From CAYLQA01 sp964385695 (GTDB lineage: Bacteria; Desulfobacterota; Desulfobulbia; Desulfobulbales; Desulfurivibrionaceae): 64,000 bases of DNA. The notes beneath the pieces were generated by a model. The model had not been told where the DNA came from and made no database searches. It worked only from the letters and a program-made list of their open reading frames with translations. The position numbers and the translations under genes were made by a program. Shown piece after piece: positions 1 through 8,462 of the stretch. The first letter of the stretch is position 1; every line of letters starts with the position of its first letter. Location: positions 1-64,000 of the forward strand of contig CAYLQA010000009.1 of NCBI GenBank assembly GCA_964385695.1, given 5' to 3'.

Positions 1-104
1 CGGTTGTCAATGAGGATCAAAAAATCCTTCTCCCCCCGCTGCCGCAACTCCAAAAGCCCCTCAGCCGTATCCGCCTTTTCGATAACCTGCCATGGTTGTG
101 CCAT
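1..104 (-). CDS. Partial gene, spermidine-synthase-like methyltransferase (N-terminus only)
   Basis: Only the first 34 codons lie in the window; the gene runs off the left edge. It starts with ATG at 104, seven bases after a GGAG motif. The visible protein begins MAQPWQVIEKADTAEG and continues with a charged LRQRGE segment and a hydrophobic ILIDNR strand. From memory this opening resembles spermidine-synthase-like SAM-dependent methyltransferases, but no catalytic motif is visible, so the family call is an inference. It is divergent from mnmH; the 190 bp between them show no strong promoter to me. Confidence 0.45.
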   Translation of the reverse strand, partial: MAQPWQVIEKADTAEGLLELRQRGEKDFLILIDN

Positions 105-297
105 AAAAAAACTCCACAATGGATGCGCACGCCTTTATGGCTGCACCTTGCTCGTCATTTAACCTCTTTTGAGAAAAAGTAACAGAAAAATAGACCTGTC
201 CCAGGTATGCGACATGAAGTAATGTGACCACCGGGAGAGATGAACAATTTATCCCCAGGTACGTCTGACACGTAAACCCTTTTATGGATGTGAATAA

Positions 298-1320
298 GTG
301 AGCCCTACTATCTCCTTTGCCGATATTCCCATTGACTCGGACATGCAATTCGTTGACGTGCGCTCGCCCGGGGAGTTTCGGTCCGGCCATATCCCCGGGG
401 CCATCAATATCCCCCTGTTTGACGATGCGGAACGGGCCGAGATCGGCACCATCTACAAGCAGGTGGATAAAAAAAAGGCCCTGGCCCGCGGTTTGGAGAT
501 CGCGCAACCAAAGGTGGCGGAGATACTCGCCCGCATAAAAAAGCTGCTGCCCAAGGAGATCATCATCCACTGCTGGCGGGGAGGGATGCGCAGTGGTGAG
601 GTCTGCCGCCTTGCAAACGAGGCAGGAATCCCGGCCCGGCTGTTTGTCGGAGGCTACAAGGCCTACCGCCGCCACATCCGGGCCTTTATCGAGCAGCCGC
701 GCACCATTCTCAACCTGGGCGGCAAGACCGGCAGCGGTAAGACCGCCATTCTCCTCGGCCTAAAACAACAGGGTGTTCAGGTCATTGATCTTGAGGGCTT
801 GGCCCAGCACAAGGGCTCGGTCTTCGGCCATATCAACGAACCCCTGCAGCCCACCACGGAACAGTTTGAGAATAATCTATACGAAGAACTGCGCCCCATG
901 GATCCGACCCAGCCCCTGCTCCTGGAAAACGAGAGCTATACCATCGGCTCCGTCCATCTGCCCCAACCACTGCTCAAGCAGATGCGCGCCGCCCCTCTGA
1001 TCGTCGTGGAGGTACCCATGCAGGCCCGCATCAGCCGCCTGGTCAAGGAGTATGCCGACACCAACCGCGAGGAACTCATCCAGGCCGCGCAGCGGATCGA
1101 AAAGAAACTCACCCGGGCCAAACTCCTGGAAGTCATTGCCCTGCTGGAAGAGGACGACTTCCCCCACGCCTGCGAGATCCTGCTCGGCTATTACGATAAG
1201 TATTACAACCGCGGCATGGATAAACGCCAGAACCAGTCCATCCACTTCCTGGGCTTAAGCGGCACAGACATGGACAGGGATATTGCCCTGGTCAGGGAGA
1301 AGATCGAGGAGTTGTGCTGA
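298..1320 (+). CDS. mnmH: tRNA 2-selenouridine synthase (MnmH/SelU)
   Basis: Converts 2-thiouridine at the wobble position of some tRNAs (Lys, Glu, Gln) to 2-selenouridine using selenophosphate, in the cytoplasm. The 340-residue protein has an N-terminal rhodanese domain (about 8-135) with the catalytic Cys92 in HCWRGGMRSG, then a P-loop (GGKTGSGKT, 141-149) and the family C-terminal region. Length fits the family. The start is GTG at 298 with only a weak upstream ribosome site. Its presence implies that the organism makes selenophosphate (SelD), which is not in this window. Single gene, followed by 190 bp without a gene. Confidence 0.93.
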   Translation: MSPTISFADIPIDSDMQFVDVRSPGEFRSGHIPGAINIPLFDDAERAEIGTIYKQVDKKKALARGLEIAQPKVAEILARIKKLLPKEIIIHCWRGGMRSGEVCRLANEAGIPARLFVGGYKAYRRHIRAFIEQPRTILNLGGKTGSGKTAILLGLKQQGVQVIDLEGLAQHKGSVFGHINEPLQPTTEQFENNLYEELRPMDPTQPLLLENESYTIGSVHLPQPLLKQMRAAPLIVVEVPMQARISRLVKEYADTNREELIQAAQRIEKKLTRAKLLEVIALLEEDDFPHACEILLGYYDKYYNRGMDKRQNQSIHFLGLSGTDMDRDIALVREKIEELC

Positions 1321-1511
1321 GCAAAGGACGGGTGGGGTTGATTACCGCTCCGATGCTGCAATGACGCAAGCTTGGCAATTTTACCATTCCAGCACCGAAT
1401 TCCTAACAACTCCCTGCCGAAAGCTGGTACAAAACAGATAGCAGTTTATAATATTTGAGCAAGCCGGATTCATCGCCACCCCTTTTCAGGCAATCAATAC
1501 GGAGTTGGCCC

Positions 1512-2848
1512 ATGCACGCAAAACTGGTCATCGTCCTGGTCGGGCTGCCTGCCCGCGGCAAATCCACCATGGCCCGCAAGATAGCCCGCACCCTGGAGCT
1601 TGATGATCTCAAGGTGCGGGTCTTCAACAACGGCGAACTGCGGCGCCGGCTTTCCCACGGGAACTCCTCCTCCCCGAAATTTTTCTCGCCCCAAAACCCG
1701 CAAGGGGTGCAATTCAGGGAAAAATGCGACCGGCTGAACCTCGATCGCGCCAAATCCTTCCTGCAGGAGGAGGGGAACATCGCCATCATCGACGCCAGTA
1801 ATGTGGTGCGCCAACGCCGCAAGCTGATCGAGGAGACCATGGCCGGCAGGCCCATTCTCTTCCTGGAGTGCATGAACGCGGACGAAGAGGCCCTGGAGAC
1901 CAACCTGGAACGCAAGGCCTCCTTAAAGGAGTTTGCCCATCTCTCCCAGCAAGAGGCCATCGACAGCTTTTCCAAGCGGATTGCCTATTACGAAAGCATT
2001 TACGAACCGCTGCANNNNNNNNNNNNNNNNNNNNNNNNNNNNNNNNNNNNNNNNNNNNNNNNNNNNNNNNNNNNNNNNNNNNNNNNNNNNNNNNNNNNNN
2101 NNNNNNNNNNNNNNTCGACAGCTTTTCCAAGCGGATTGCCTATTACGAAAGCATTTACGAACCGCTGCAGGAACAGTTAGCGGACCTGGTGCCCTATTAC
2201 GATCGAATTCGTGATCTAGTCACGACCCGCATCGTGAAAAACCTCTTTCTGGTGCGCCACGGAGAGACCTACTTCAACCAGGAAGACCGGATCGGCGGGG
2301 ATTCGGAGCTGACGGAAAAAGGTTTGGCCCAAGCCCGGGCCCTGGCCGAATATTTCAGCAAGATCCGCATTCCCATTATCTTTACGAGCAACCACATCCG
2401 CACCCTGCAGACCGCCACCCCCATTGCGGAAAGACAGGAACACAGCTCCATTATCGCCCTAACGGAATTCAACGAGATCCACGCCGGTATCTGCGACGGC
2501 ATGACCTACCAGGAGATCCAGGAGCAGATGCCAGAGGTGGCCGACGCCAGAAAACGTAACAAATACGGCTACATCTACCCGGAGGGCGAGGGATATGCGA
2601 GCATGGAAAAGCGCATCCACCGGGGGCTGCAAAAGGTCTTTTATCTGAACAACTACGACGACAACATCATGATTGTCGGCCACCGGGCGGTCAACCGCAT
2701 GATCCTCTCTGATTTCGTTTTTCGCCAAAAGGAAGAGGTCCCCTACATCTATATGCCGCAAGACCGCTATTATCACCTGCAGATAGACCCACACAAAAAG
2801 ACCTTCGAACTGAAGCCCTACGCCAACAGCCAGATCAAGGATCTCTGA
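1512..2848 (+). CDS. Bifunctional 6-phosphofructo-2-kinase/fructose-2,6-bisphosphatase-like enzyme, interrupted by an assembly gap
   Basis: The kinase half has Walker A GLPARGKST (residues about 11-19), followed by VFNNGELRR, NFREKCD-like and DASNVVRQRR segments typical of PFKFB kinases. The phosphatase half has the histidine-phosphatase motif LVRHGET, then RIGGDSELTEKG, FNEIHAG and GHRAVNR. The known family makes and degrades fructose 2,6-bisphosphate, a glycolysis signal best known in eukaryotes. The 100-N gap (2015-2114) lies between two copies of the same 55 bp; removing one copy plus the Ns (155 bp) joins frames exactly and gives about 393 residues from the ATG at 1512, which follows GGAG by 7 nt. 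The stop overlaps the next start (TGATG), so the PP2C gene is translationally coupled. Confidence 0.85.
1960..2169. other. Scaffold gap (100 N) flanked by a duplicated 55-bp contig end
   Basis: Bases 1960-2014 and 2115-2169 are identical (55 bp) and are separated by exactly 100 Ns. This is the signature of two contigs that truly overlap but were scaffolded with a default gap. The frame before the gap and after the gap become continuous if 155 bp are removed, so the real chromosome most likely has one copy and no gap. Confidence 0.95.
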
Positions 2849-3555
2849 TGGATGCATACGGGCTGAGTCATACCGGCTTGGTGAGAGAGAGCAATGAAGA
2901 TCGTTTTCTGATCAGGGAACTCTCGGAAACAACCGCCTTACTGGCGGTCGCCGACGGCATGGGAGGGCATTGCGGCGGGGAGGTCGCAGCGCAAATTGTG
3001 ATAGACACCCTGACAGAGAGCGACCTTGCCCCTCCCCATGAGGCAAAGCAGTTTTCCCTGTTGCTCAGAAAGGCCAACGAGTCCATCCACCGTGAGGCCG
3101 CGCGAAACCATGCCCTGCTTGGCATGGGTACTACAGCCACCGTTGCCCTGGTAGACGATGCCATTGTTTCCTGGGCCCATGTGGGAGACAGCCGTCTCTA
3201 CCATTTTCGGGCTGGCCGCTTAAGGCAGGTGACCACGGACCAGAATATAGCCCAGGTGCTTATCGAACGGGGAGAACTCACCCCTGAACAGGCAAGGGTG
3301 TCAGCATACAGGAACATGTTACTGCAATGCGTTGGCGGCTACGACTGCGTCCCGGCCAGCGGCCGTTTTGAAATTGCCCGGGGAGATCTGCTCCTTCTCT
3401 GCTCAGACGGGCTTTATGGGGCATTGCCGGTCAAGCGTATCACATCCCTGCTCGTGGCCGGGAAGAGCATGAAAAAAATTGCCGTGTCATTGGTCGAGGC
3501 TGCTCTCGAAACAGGCGGGGCAGACAATATCACTGTGGTCCTGGCCAAAAGCTAG
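2848..3555 (+). CDS. PP2C-family serine/threonine protein phosphatase
   Basis: Metal-dependent protein phosphatase of 235 residues, the usual size for bacterial Stp/PrpC-type enzymes. Motifs in order: GLVRESNED near the N-terminus (metal-binding Asp), VADGMGGH (second metal Asp), WAHVGDSRLY, LLLCSDGLYG and a C-terminal GGADNITVV. Together these give all metal ligands expected of an active enzyme. The ATG overlaps the stop of the PFK-2/FBPase-2-like gene, so both are made from one message, and the phosphatase may act on that enzyme or on its regulators; the substrate link is an inference. No partner kinase is visible nearby. Confidence 0.9.
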   Translation: MDAYGLSHTGLVRESNEDRFLIRELSETTALLAVADGMGGHCGGEVAAQIVIDTLTESDLAPPHEAKQFSLLLRKANESIHREAARNHALLGMGTTATVALVDDAIVSWAHVGDSRLYHFRAGRLRQVTTDQNIAQVLIERGELTPEQARVSAYRNMLLQCVGGYDCVPASGRFEIARGDLLLLCSDGLYGALPVKRITSLLVAGKSMKKIAVSLVEAALETGGADNITVVLAKS

Positions 3556-3586
3556 TTCCCCATGACCCATGATGGGAGCAGGGAAA

Positions 3587-3883
3587 ATGGCAAAGGAATC
3601 AACAAGTTCATCCCCCAAGAACTGGTCAGCGAAGGTGACCCGGGAGAGCAATGCCCTGGATCTGGAAGAGGGTCTCTTTACCTGGCATGATCCACAGAGG
3701 ATTGCCCTGTCACTTAAACACTCGGCAGATAGCAGCACGCGTCGTAAGTCTCCACCATTTCGTTCGGCCATGTCCATGCTGGTGTTTTATATGAATCGAT
3801 CAGGCAAGAACCTGAAGAAGGAGCAGAGGCGTATTCTGGAACAGGCAAAGGATGAGTTGCGCAAATTATATGGTAAAACCTGA
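3587..3883 (+). CDS. DUF3175 family protein
   Basis: Small basic protein (98 residues from the ATG at 3587; an ATG at 3569 in the same frame would add six). Recognised by the conserved run WSAKVTRESNALDLEEG, then DPQRIALSLKHSA, the basic RRKSPPFRSAMSM, FYMNRSGKNL and the C-terminal AKDELRKLYG, which matches the DUF3175 family across its length. Function is unknown. The start at 3587 is preferred because it follows a purine-rich GCAGGG. It may be read with the PP2C gene 31 bp upstream, and it is convergent with dodecin. Confidence 0.75.
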   Translation: MAKESTSSSPKNWSAKVTRESNALDLEEGLFTWHDPQRIALSLKHSADSSTRRKSPPFRSAMSMLVFYMNRSGKNLKKEQRRILEQAKDELRKLYGKT

Positions 3884-3939
3884 GCCTCCCTGGAAAAGGA
3901 AAACTTGGAATGGATCGCGCTCAAATGGAAGGCCGCGGA

Positions 3940-3989
3940 GGAGGGTCTGTCCCCTCCCCCAGCCCTTCCCTTCCCGACTTCTCGGGAAG
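3940..3989 (+). terminator. Two hairpins between convergent genes
   Basis: GGAGGG/CCCTCC (3940-3957, 6-nt loop) and CTTCCCGA/TCGGGAAG (3970-3989, 4-nt loop) are perfect stems in the gap between DUF3175 and dodecin. A short ATCTTT follows the second. They may end transcription of the upstream gene, but the U tract is weak. Confidence 0.35.
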
Positions 3990-4009
3990 ATCTTTGTGAG
4001 AAATGCGGG

Positions 4010-4225
4010 TTAGTCGGAAAGGACCTTGAAAGAGAGTTTCACCCGGGCCCGATAGACAGTTCCTTTGCCATCCTCACCAATCTTCATATCCAGGGTAACA
4101 ACCTCTGCAATGCGCAGGTCGCGCAGGCTCAGACCGGCGGCCTTGACGGCATTCTGGGCAGCTTCCTCCCAGGAAACAGGACTTGATCCGACCATTTCGA
4201 TGATTTTGTAAACACTCTCAGTCAT
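4010..4225 (-). CDS. Dodecin family flavin-binding protein
   Basis: A 71-residue protein that fits dodecin, a dodecameric cytoplasmic store and scavenger of flavins. It shows the family pattern VYKIIEMVGSSPVSWEEAAQNAV, then LRDLRIAEVV and a C-terminal beta-strand YRARVKLSFKV. The Trp of dodecins that stacks on the flavin (usually in an LRW segment) is replaced by Ile in LRDLRI, so binding may differ. The ATG follows AAGGAG by 9 nt. It stands alone, convergent with DUF3175. Confidence 0.88.
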   Translation of the reverse strand: MTESVYKIIEMVGSSPVSWEEAAQNAVKAAGLSLRDLRIAEVVTLDMKIGEDGKGTVYRARVKLSFKVLSD

Positions 4226-4434
4226 GGGTATTCTCCTTGGTTAAGGTTAGGGGAAATTTGCCGAACACACTCCTTTCTGAAGGTTATTTGGCCTGTTGTA
4301 CGTAAATTGACTAAAAATCTGAATGTAAGGGTTTGCCAACCGAGACAGCTGCAACAAGCAGTTAGATTATTGTATCGTGTAGGGTAGGAAAACTGAAGGT
4401 CAAATATATGATACCTGGCTTAATATTGCAGTTT

Positions 4435-4478
4435 GGGGGCGCGGGCGGTCCCTCTGAAGAGGAACTGTATGTGCCCCC
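4435..4478 (+). other. Structured element in a 365-bp intergenic region
   Basis: The region 4226-4590 has no gene. It holds an outer stem GGGGGCGC (4435-4442) against GTGCCCCC (4471-4478) and an inner stem GTCCCTCT/AGAGGAAC (4448-4465) with a 2-nt loop, each with one mismatch or wobble. It is 113 bp upstream of the THEP1 start. It may be a leader element or a chance GC-rich fold; nothing else is visible in this region. Confidence 0.25.
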
Positions 4479-4590
4479 CGTCGTGCTGGGGAGATGATTT
4501 CCTGATCACTTGGCCATGAATTGGCTATAAAAAATTATCCGGGCGGAAGATCATTCAGACGGCCAGGAAAAGCATGGGGGAAAACGGGCA

Positions 4591-5127
4591 TTGATTTCTG
4601 CATCAGGCAATATCCTGCTCATAACCGGCACTCCCGGCATTGGCAAGACAACCGTTGTCAAGAAGGTCACTGCAATTCTTTCTGATCTCAATATTGCCGG
4701 CTTCTATACCGAGGAGATACGAGTCAATAATGTCCGCCAGGGCTTTGCCTTGGTCCCCTTTCAGGGAAAACGATTCGTTATGGCCCATGTTGACAGCGAT
4801 TCTGATTATCGGGTCGGTAAATATGGAGTAGACCTTGAAGCAGTTGACACAGCCGCAGAGATGACCTTGTCCGCAGCGCGTCACCCGGAATTATTCATCA
4901 TTGATGAGATCGGAAAAATGGAATGTTTCTCTGAGGTATTCGTGGAGAGAGTGTCCTCTTTATTGGCTTCCGAAAAACTCGTTGTCGCCACTATTGCCCG
5001 CAAAGGAGCTGGATTTATCTCGGAAGTGAAAAACAGAGCAGGGGTTGATCTCTGGGAGGTTACAAAAAAGAATCGGAATGACCTGCCTGGCCAGGTTGCC
5101 GCCTGGGTCAGAGAGAGGGTGCGCTGA
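4591..5127 (+). CDS. THEP1-type nucleoside-triphosphatase
   Basis: Cytoplasmic P-loop NTPase of 178 residues. Walker A is GTPGIGKTT (about 13-21), Walker B is LFIIDEIGKME, and the intervening segment GFYTEEIR is typical of the NTPase_1/THEP1 family, whose members hydrolyse several NTPs and dNTPs and whose cell role is unclear. The start is TTG at 4591, about ten bases after a GGGGG run; the nearby ATG at 4574 meets a stop at once. Convergent with the HNH endonuclease gene, 16 bp away. Confidence 0.85.
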   Translation: MISASGNILLITGTPGIGKTTVVKKVTAILSDLNIAGFYTEEIRVNNVRQGFALVPFQGKRFVMAHVDSDSDYRVGKYGVDLEAVDTAAEMTLSAARHPELFIIDEIGKMECFSEVFVERVSSLLASEKLVVATIARKGAGFISEVKNRAGVDLWEVTKKNRNDLPGQVAAWVRERVR

Positions 5128-5143
5128 CCCTACCTCTACACAG

Positions 5144-6121
5144 TCACTTCTTAAACACCTCGTTTCTATGCCAGGCAAAATTCTCTTGTTCCGGCCAGTA
5201 TGTTGAATCCTGAGGCCGGAAGATTGTTCGGTCAGACAAGGTCAGCATATGCCCTGGAAAGTTGGGCTCCCGCTTGACCTGTGAGGAAATCTTTACCTCA
5301 TAACCTTTCCCCACAGCCATCAGCCCTTCGTCAAACGACCAGTGACACAGTCGGCAGAGCGCCATACCATTTGTAGGTTTATCGTTCTTGCTTTCCGACC
5401 AGGGGACAATATGGGCAGCCTCCACCACGGTATGGCCATCCGGGGTGAGCATGCGAATTCCACAGAGAGCGCAACGATGTTCGTACAGCTTGACAATGGC
5501 CTTCCTGAAACCCTGATCACGGACCTGCCTGCAGAGAGGCGCATTTTCATATGCCGGGATTGGTTCTTCAGACTTGCTGCCAGCGAGAAGGTTCTTGCCA
5601 TACTCGTATGCCCGATAGTTCACCTCTCCCTGCTCTAAAAGGAGTGGTCGCACTTCAGGAGCAAAATACGTATCAATCAACACGGCCCGCAGCCTCTCAC
5701 GCAAGGGCGGCATCAGGAGAAGAGGAAAAAGTTCCTCATCCAACTTCGCCCCCAGATAAAGTTCGCGAATCTTTTTCATTGAGCTGACCACCCTGCTGCC
5801 AGAGGGTAACGTTACCTCCGGTCTTGGGGCCAACTGCCAAAACGGCTCACTTTCCATATGATAGAACGGATAGGCCATCTTACCCGATGTACCTATGGGC
5901 ATCACCCGGCTCCAATATTGAACAAATGTTTCGGCCAATTCATAGCTTGGTTCAATAAAATTGCGCGTGATGTTCCCTTGGGCAATCAGATCCAAAACAG
6001 AAAGTAATAAAAGCGGCTTATGCGGCGCGCGAAAAGTCGTCGCGGCTGTCCAGCGATTCCTATTTTTATCTGTCCGTAGTTTTACAAAGGCCTGCAGATA
6101 GCAATCGATTTTACCGCACAT
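5144..6121 (-). CDS. HNH endonuclease with N-terminal domain like the sulfur-binding type IV nucleases
   Basis: A 325-residue protein whose C-terminal third is an HNH nuclease: Cys217/Cys220, EAAHIVP (His237), NGMALC and CRLCH (256-260) give the zinc finger and the catalytic core. The N-terminal half has RAPHKPLLLL (31-40) and MAYPFYHMESEPFWQL (82-97). These are features I associate with the sulfur-binding domain of SBD-HNH enzymes that cut phosphorothioate DNA, though they also occur in other predicted HNH restriction enzymes, so that assignment is an inference. No dnd modification genes are visible here. A 51-bp promoter-like repeat, shared with the Fic gene, lies 63-113 bp upstream of the start. 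Confidence 0.75.
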   Translation of the reverse strand: MCGKIDCYLQAFVKLRTDKNRNRWTAATTFRAPHKPLLLLSVLDLIAQGNITRNFIEPSYELAETFVQYWSRVMPIGTSGKMAYPFYHMESEPFWQLAPRPEVTLPSGSRVVSSMKKIRELYLGAKLDEELFPLLLMPPLRERLRAVLIDTYFAPEVRPLLLEQGEVNYRAYEYGKNLLAGSKSEEPIPAYENAPLCRQVRDQGFRKAIVKLYEHRCALCGIRMLTPDGHTVVEAAHIVPWSESKNDKPTNGMALCRLCHWSFDEGLMAVGKGYEVKISSQVKREPNFPGHMLTLSDRTIFRPQDSTYWPEQENFAWHRNEVFKK

Positions 6122-6183
6122 AAAAAGTCACCAAACACCCAATAAGTAACGATGGTTCCATTTAAAGAAGCCAAAAGACAAAC

Positions 6184-6234
6184 CTAACTAAATAATTTCA
6201 CACAAAAAAAGTCAACACGGGAAAAATACGGGGT
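6184..6234 (-). promoter_or_regulatory. 51-bp repeat copy A, promoter-like, upstream of the HNH gene
   Basis: Matches 8463-8513 at 46 of 51 positions, with no gaps; all five differences are transitions. Read on the minus strand it contains TTGACT followed by a T tract and TTAGTTAG, which could give a -35 and an imperfect -10. It lies 63-113 bp before the HNH start, in the same orientation and at nearly the same distance as copy B before the Fic gene. Confidence 0.6.
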
Positions 6235-6305
6235 GGGATGACGGGTAAACATGACGTATGGCAGGGCGACCTCATCGCTTAACCATGGGGAGACCTGCGA
6301 ACCGT

Positions 6306-7055
6306 TTAATGAATCGGCACGATCTTTTCCTTTCGCAGGCAGCACTTCTTGTATTTTTTGCCGCTGCCGCAAGGGCATGGCTCGTTGCGACCGATTTTAT
6401 CGGACCGCAGGGGCTGGGGGGGACCGATTCTTGGCTCTTGAAATGATGCCTGCCGTTCTTCTTCAAGGACAAAGGCATGGGCCATGATTGTTTCAACCGC
6501 CACGGGCAGCATGACAAAAAGCGAGGCGAGAAGCCGTTCCACCTGATCTTCCTCCTCTGCAAACTCCGCTGCAAAGAGGTCGCCAGCCTCTAGCGGGTGG
6601 GCAATACCCTGGATCACAGACAGGGAGGTGAACAGCTCTTCCTGCTCCTCGGACAGAGGCTCCGGCAGCTCCTCCTCGAACCAGCATTCCGGGCGCAGCA
6701 GCATGGCTTCGTTCAGGCCGTAAACCCATTCCTGAACCGGCAGCAACTCGTCCTCATGCCCCAGGTTGGCAAGATCAAACGGAAAGCGAAGGCTCCCCTC
6801 GTGAAAACGGCGGGTGAGATCATTGACAACCCGCATCAGGGTATCGAGAAAGCGCTGCCCTTCCTGTTCCGAGTCAAGGGTAAACATCTCTTCCCCAAAC
6901 AGGACAGGCATCCACTCGCTGGGCAGAATCACGTCCGGGGTGATGGCCAGGCCGAAGAGAAAACCGCGCATCTCGCCATAGGTCAGCGCCTCCTCGGTCT
7001 CTGTGGCCAGAGTCAGCAACTTCCGGAGTATTTTTTCGTCTTTTTTTGATATCAT
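6306..7055 (-). CDS. YecA/UPF0149-family protein with C-terminal SEC-C zinc motif
   Basis: 249 residues from the ATG at 7055, which follows GGAG by 6 nt; the open frame extends 59 codons further upstream but that part looks untranslated. The N-terminal region (EALTYGEMRGFLFGLAITPDVILPSEW) matches the UPF0149/YecA fold. The C-terminal RNEPCPCGSGKKYKKCC is the SEC-C zinc motif, as found in SecA, and is thought to mediate ribosome, SecB or nucleic acid contacts. The role of YecA-like proteins is poorly known. It sits between the HNH and Fic genes, all on the minus strand, in an accessory patch. Confidence 0.85.
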   Translation of the reverse strand: MISKKDEKILRKLLTLATETEEALTYGEMRGFLFGLAITPDVILPSEWMPVLFGEEMFTLDSEQEGQRFLDTLMRVVNDLTRRFHEGSLRFPFDLANLGHEDELLPVQEWVYGLNEAMLLRPECWFEEELPEPLSEEQEELFTSLSVIQGIAHPLEAGDLFAAEFAEEEDQVERLLASLFVMLPVAVETIMAHAFVLEEERQASFQEPRIGPPQPLRSDKIGRNEPCPCGSGKKYKKCCLRKEKIVPIH

Positions 7056-7095
7056 TTCCGTCTCCGCTCTAAACTTGCCCAGAGGAATATACCCC

Positions 7096-7179
7096 AAGGG
7101 CACTCGAGGTGTCGCAGATAAACGAAGACTTCGAGCTCCCTTGCCTCCGCTGGGCGCATCCCCGCTGCTCGTAGCGGGG
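7096..7179 (-). other. Two hairpins in the leader of the SEC-C gene
   Basis: An imperfect 12-bp inverted repeat (7096-7107 with 7131-7142, ten pairs) is followed by a perfect 7-bp stem CCCCGCT/AGCGGGG (7160-7166, 7173-7179). Both lie upstream of the start at 7055 on the transcribed strand. They suggest a structured 5' leader or a small palindromic repeat; no downstream U tract argues against a terminator. Confidence 0.3.
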
Positions 7180-7369
7180 AATCTCAATCTTTTGATTTCA
7201 TAGGTATCTACGAAGAAGTACAATATATGCAATAGTCAGACATCGATTATTGCATTTTTTACTGCCTGACATCCATCCTGCAAAGCCCCAAAAGCGCCAC
7301 TCTTGACGACAAGCACCACATTACCCCGAGAAAAGCGCTGTCCCGATCCCCATAGCCCTTACTCCTGTA

Positions 7370-8359
7370 TCATTTTTTCAACTGCCAATAGCCACTTTTG
7401 GGACCGCCCACCCTTTCAAGCCGGTTTTCACTTTTCAGCAACTCAATATCCCTCTTAACCGTCTTGGTGCTGACCCGGCAGTGTGCAGCCATTTGGGCAA
7501 TGGTAATCTCACGGTCTGCGGCAATCAGGGCCAGGATCTGCTGGCGCCGTTTTAAGGGGACATCTTTGGGGACACCTTTAGGGACACTGTCGCCTGCCTG
7601 GGCCGCCTCTTGGCAGGTCCGGAGGATGGCGGCCAGCATAAACTCGATAAATTCGGTGCTGCTTGCTGACCCGTCCGCCTGACGCAAGGCCTGGTAATAC
7701 CCCTCCTGTTCTTCCTTGATCACGCTCTCCAGGGGCAGGTAGGCAAAGACCGGTTTCCATGTGCTCAGAATCAGAGTCTGCCAAAGCCGACCCATCCTGC
7801 CGTTCCCATCGCTAAAGGGATGGATGAACTCGAACTCGTAATGAAAGACCGAAGAGCTGACCAGGGGGTGGTCGTCGCTGGTGGCCAGCCAGGAGAGGAG
7901 ATCCCGCATCAACTGGGGAACCATCTCGGCACCGGGAGCGATATGGATCAGCTTGTCACCCTGCTTGATCCCCACACTGCCTCGACGGTAGGCGCCCACC
8001 TTGGCCAACACCTCCCCCATGAGGAGCTGGTGGGCCGCAAGCAGGTCCGCCTCGCTGGTCATATCAAAACCAGGCAGGGCCTCGTAGGCCTTGATGGCCC
8101 CGTGCACCTCGGCAATCTCACGAACCGGGCCAAGGACCCGCTTGCCGTCGATAATGTCGCTTACCTGATCCAGACTAAGGGTATTGCCCTCAATGGCCAA
8201 GGTGCCGCTGATGGTCCTGACCAGGTTCCCCTTGCGTAACCGGGGCGATATCGGGGCAATGCCCGTTGCATCGAGATAGCCCACCACCTCACTGATTTCA
8301 CTCACCAGCGCCAGGATCTTCTTGGTTATGGTAAAGGGTGGTTGGTAGTTTTCAGCCAT
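7370..8359 (-). CDS. Fic family protein with C-terminal winged helix
   Basis: 329 residues. The Fic core motif is HPFSDGNGRMGR (180-191), with catalytic His180, so it should transfer AMP (or a related group) from NTP to protein hydroxyls. An N-terminal inhibitory motif of the [S/T]xxxE[G/N] type is present (T53 to E57-G58), which marks a self-inhibited class II Fic. The C-terminus (about 265-329) is a helix-turn-helix with ITIAQMAAHCRVSTKTVKRD. The target is unknown. Its promoter region contains 51-bp repeat copy B. No separate antitoxin gene is seen, as expected for this class. Confidence 0.92.
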   Translation of the reverse strand: MAENYQPPFTITKKILALVSEISEVVGYLDATGIAPISPRLRKGNLVRTISGTLAIEGNTLSLDQVSDIIDGKRVLGPVREIAEVHGAIKAYEALPGFDMTSEADLLAAHQLLMGEVLAKVGAYRRGSVGIKQGDKLIHIAPGAEMVPQLMRDLLSWLATSDDHPLVSSSVFHYEFEFIHPFSDGNGRMGRLWQTLILSTWKPVFAYLPLESVIKEEQEGYYQALRQADGSASSTEFIEFMLAAILRTCQEAAQAGDSVPKGVPKDVPLKRRQQILALIAADREITIAQMAAHCRVSTKTVKRDIELLKSENRLERVGGPKSGYWQLKK

Positions 8360-8462
8360 ATCTCTTCCAGACAGTTGCCTGATCGGCCTGCCCTCTCGCT
8401 TAACGGAGTCCCAAATCGAAAATCAAGACAGTTTTATGTATCGCACCATGCATGCTAACCCT

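Noticed and set aside
61..675. 204-codon minus-strand frame over mnmH
   Set aside because: Antisense shadow of a gene with clear rhodanese motifs; its own sequence has no family pattern and the real minus gene starts at 104.
1868..2214. Separate frames on both sides of the N gap
   Set aside because: They are fragments of one gene created by the scaffold gap and duplicated contig end.
3905..4186. Plus-strand frame over dodecin
   Set aside because: Low-complexity Pro-rich start and antisense to a good dodecin with ribosome site.
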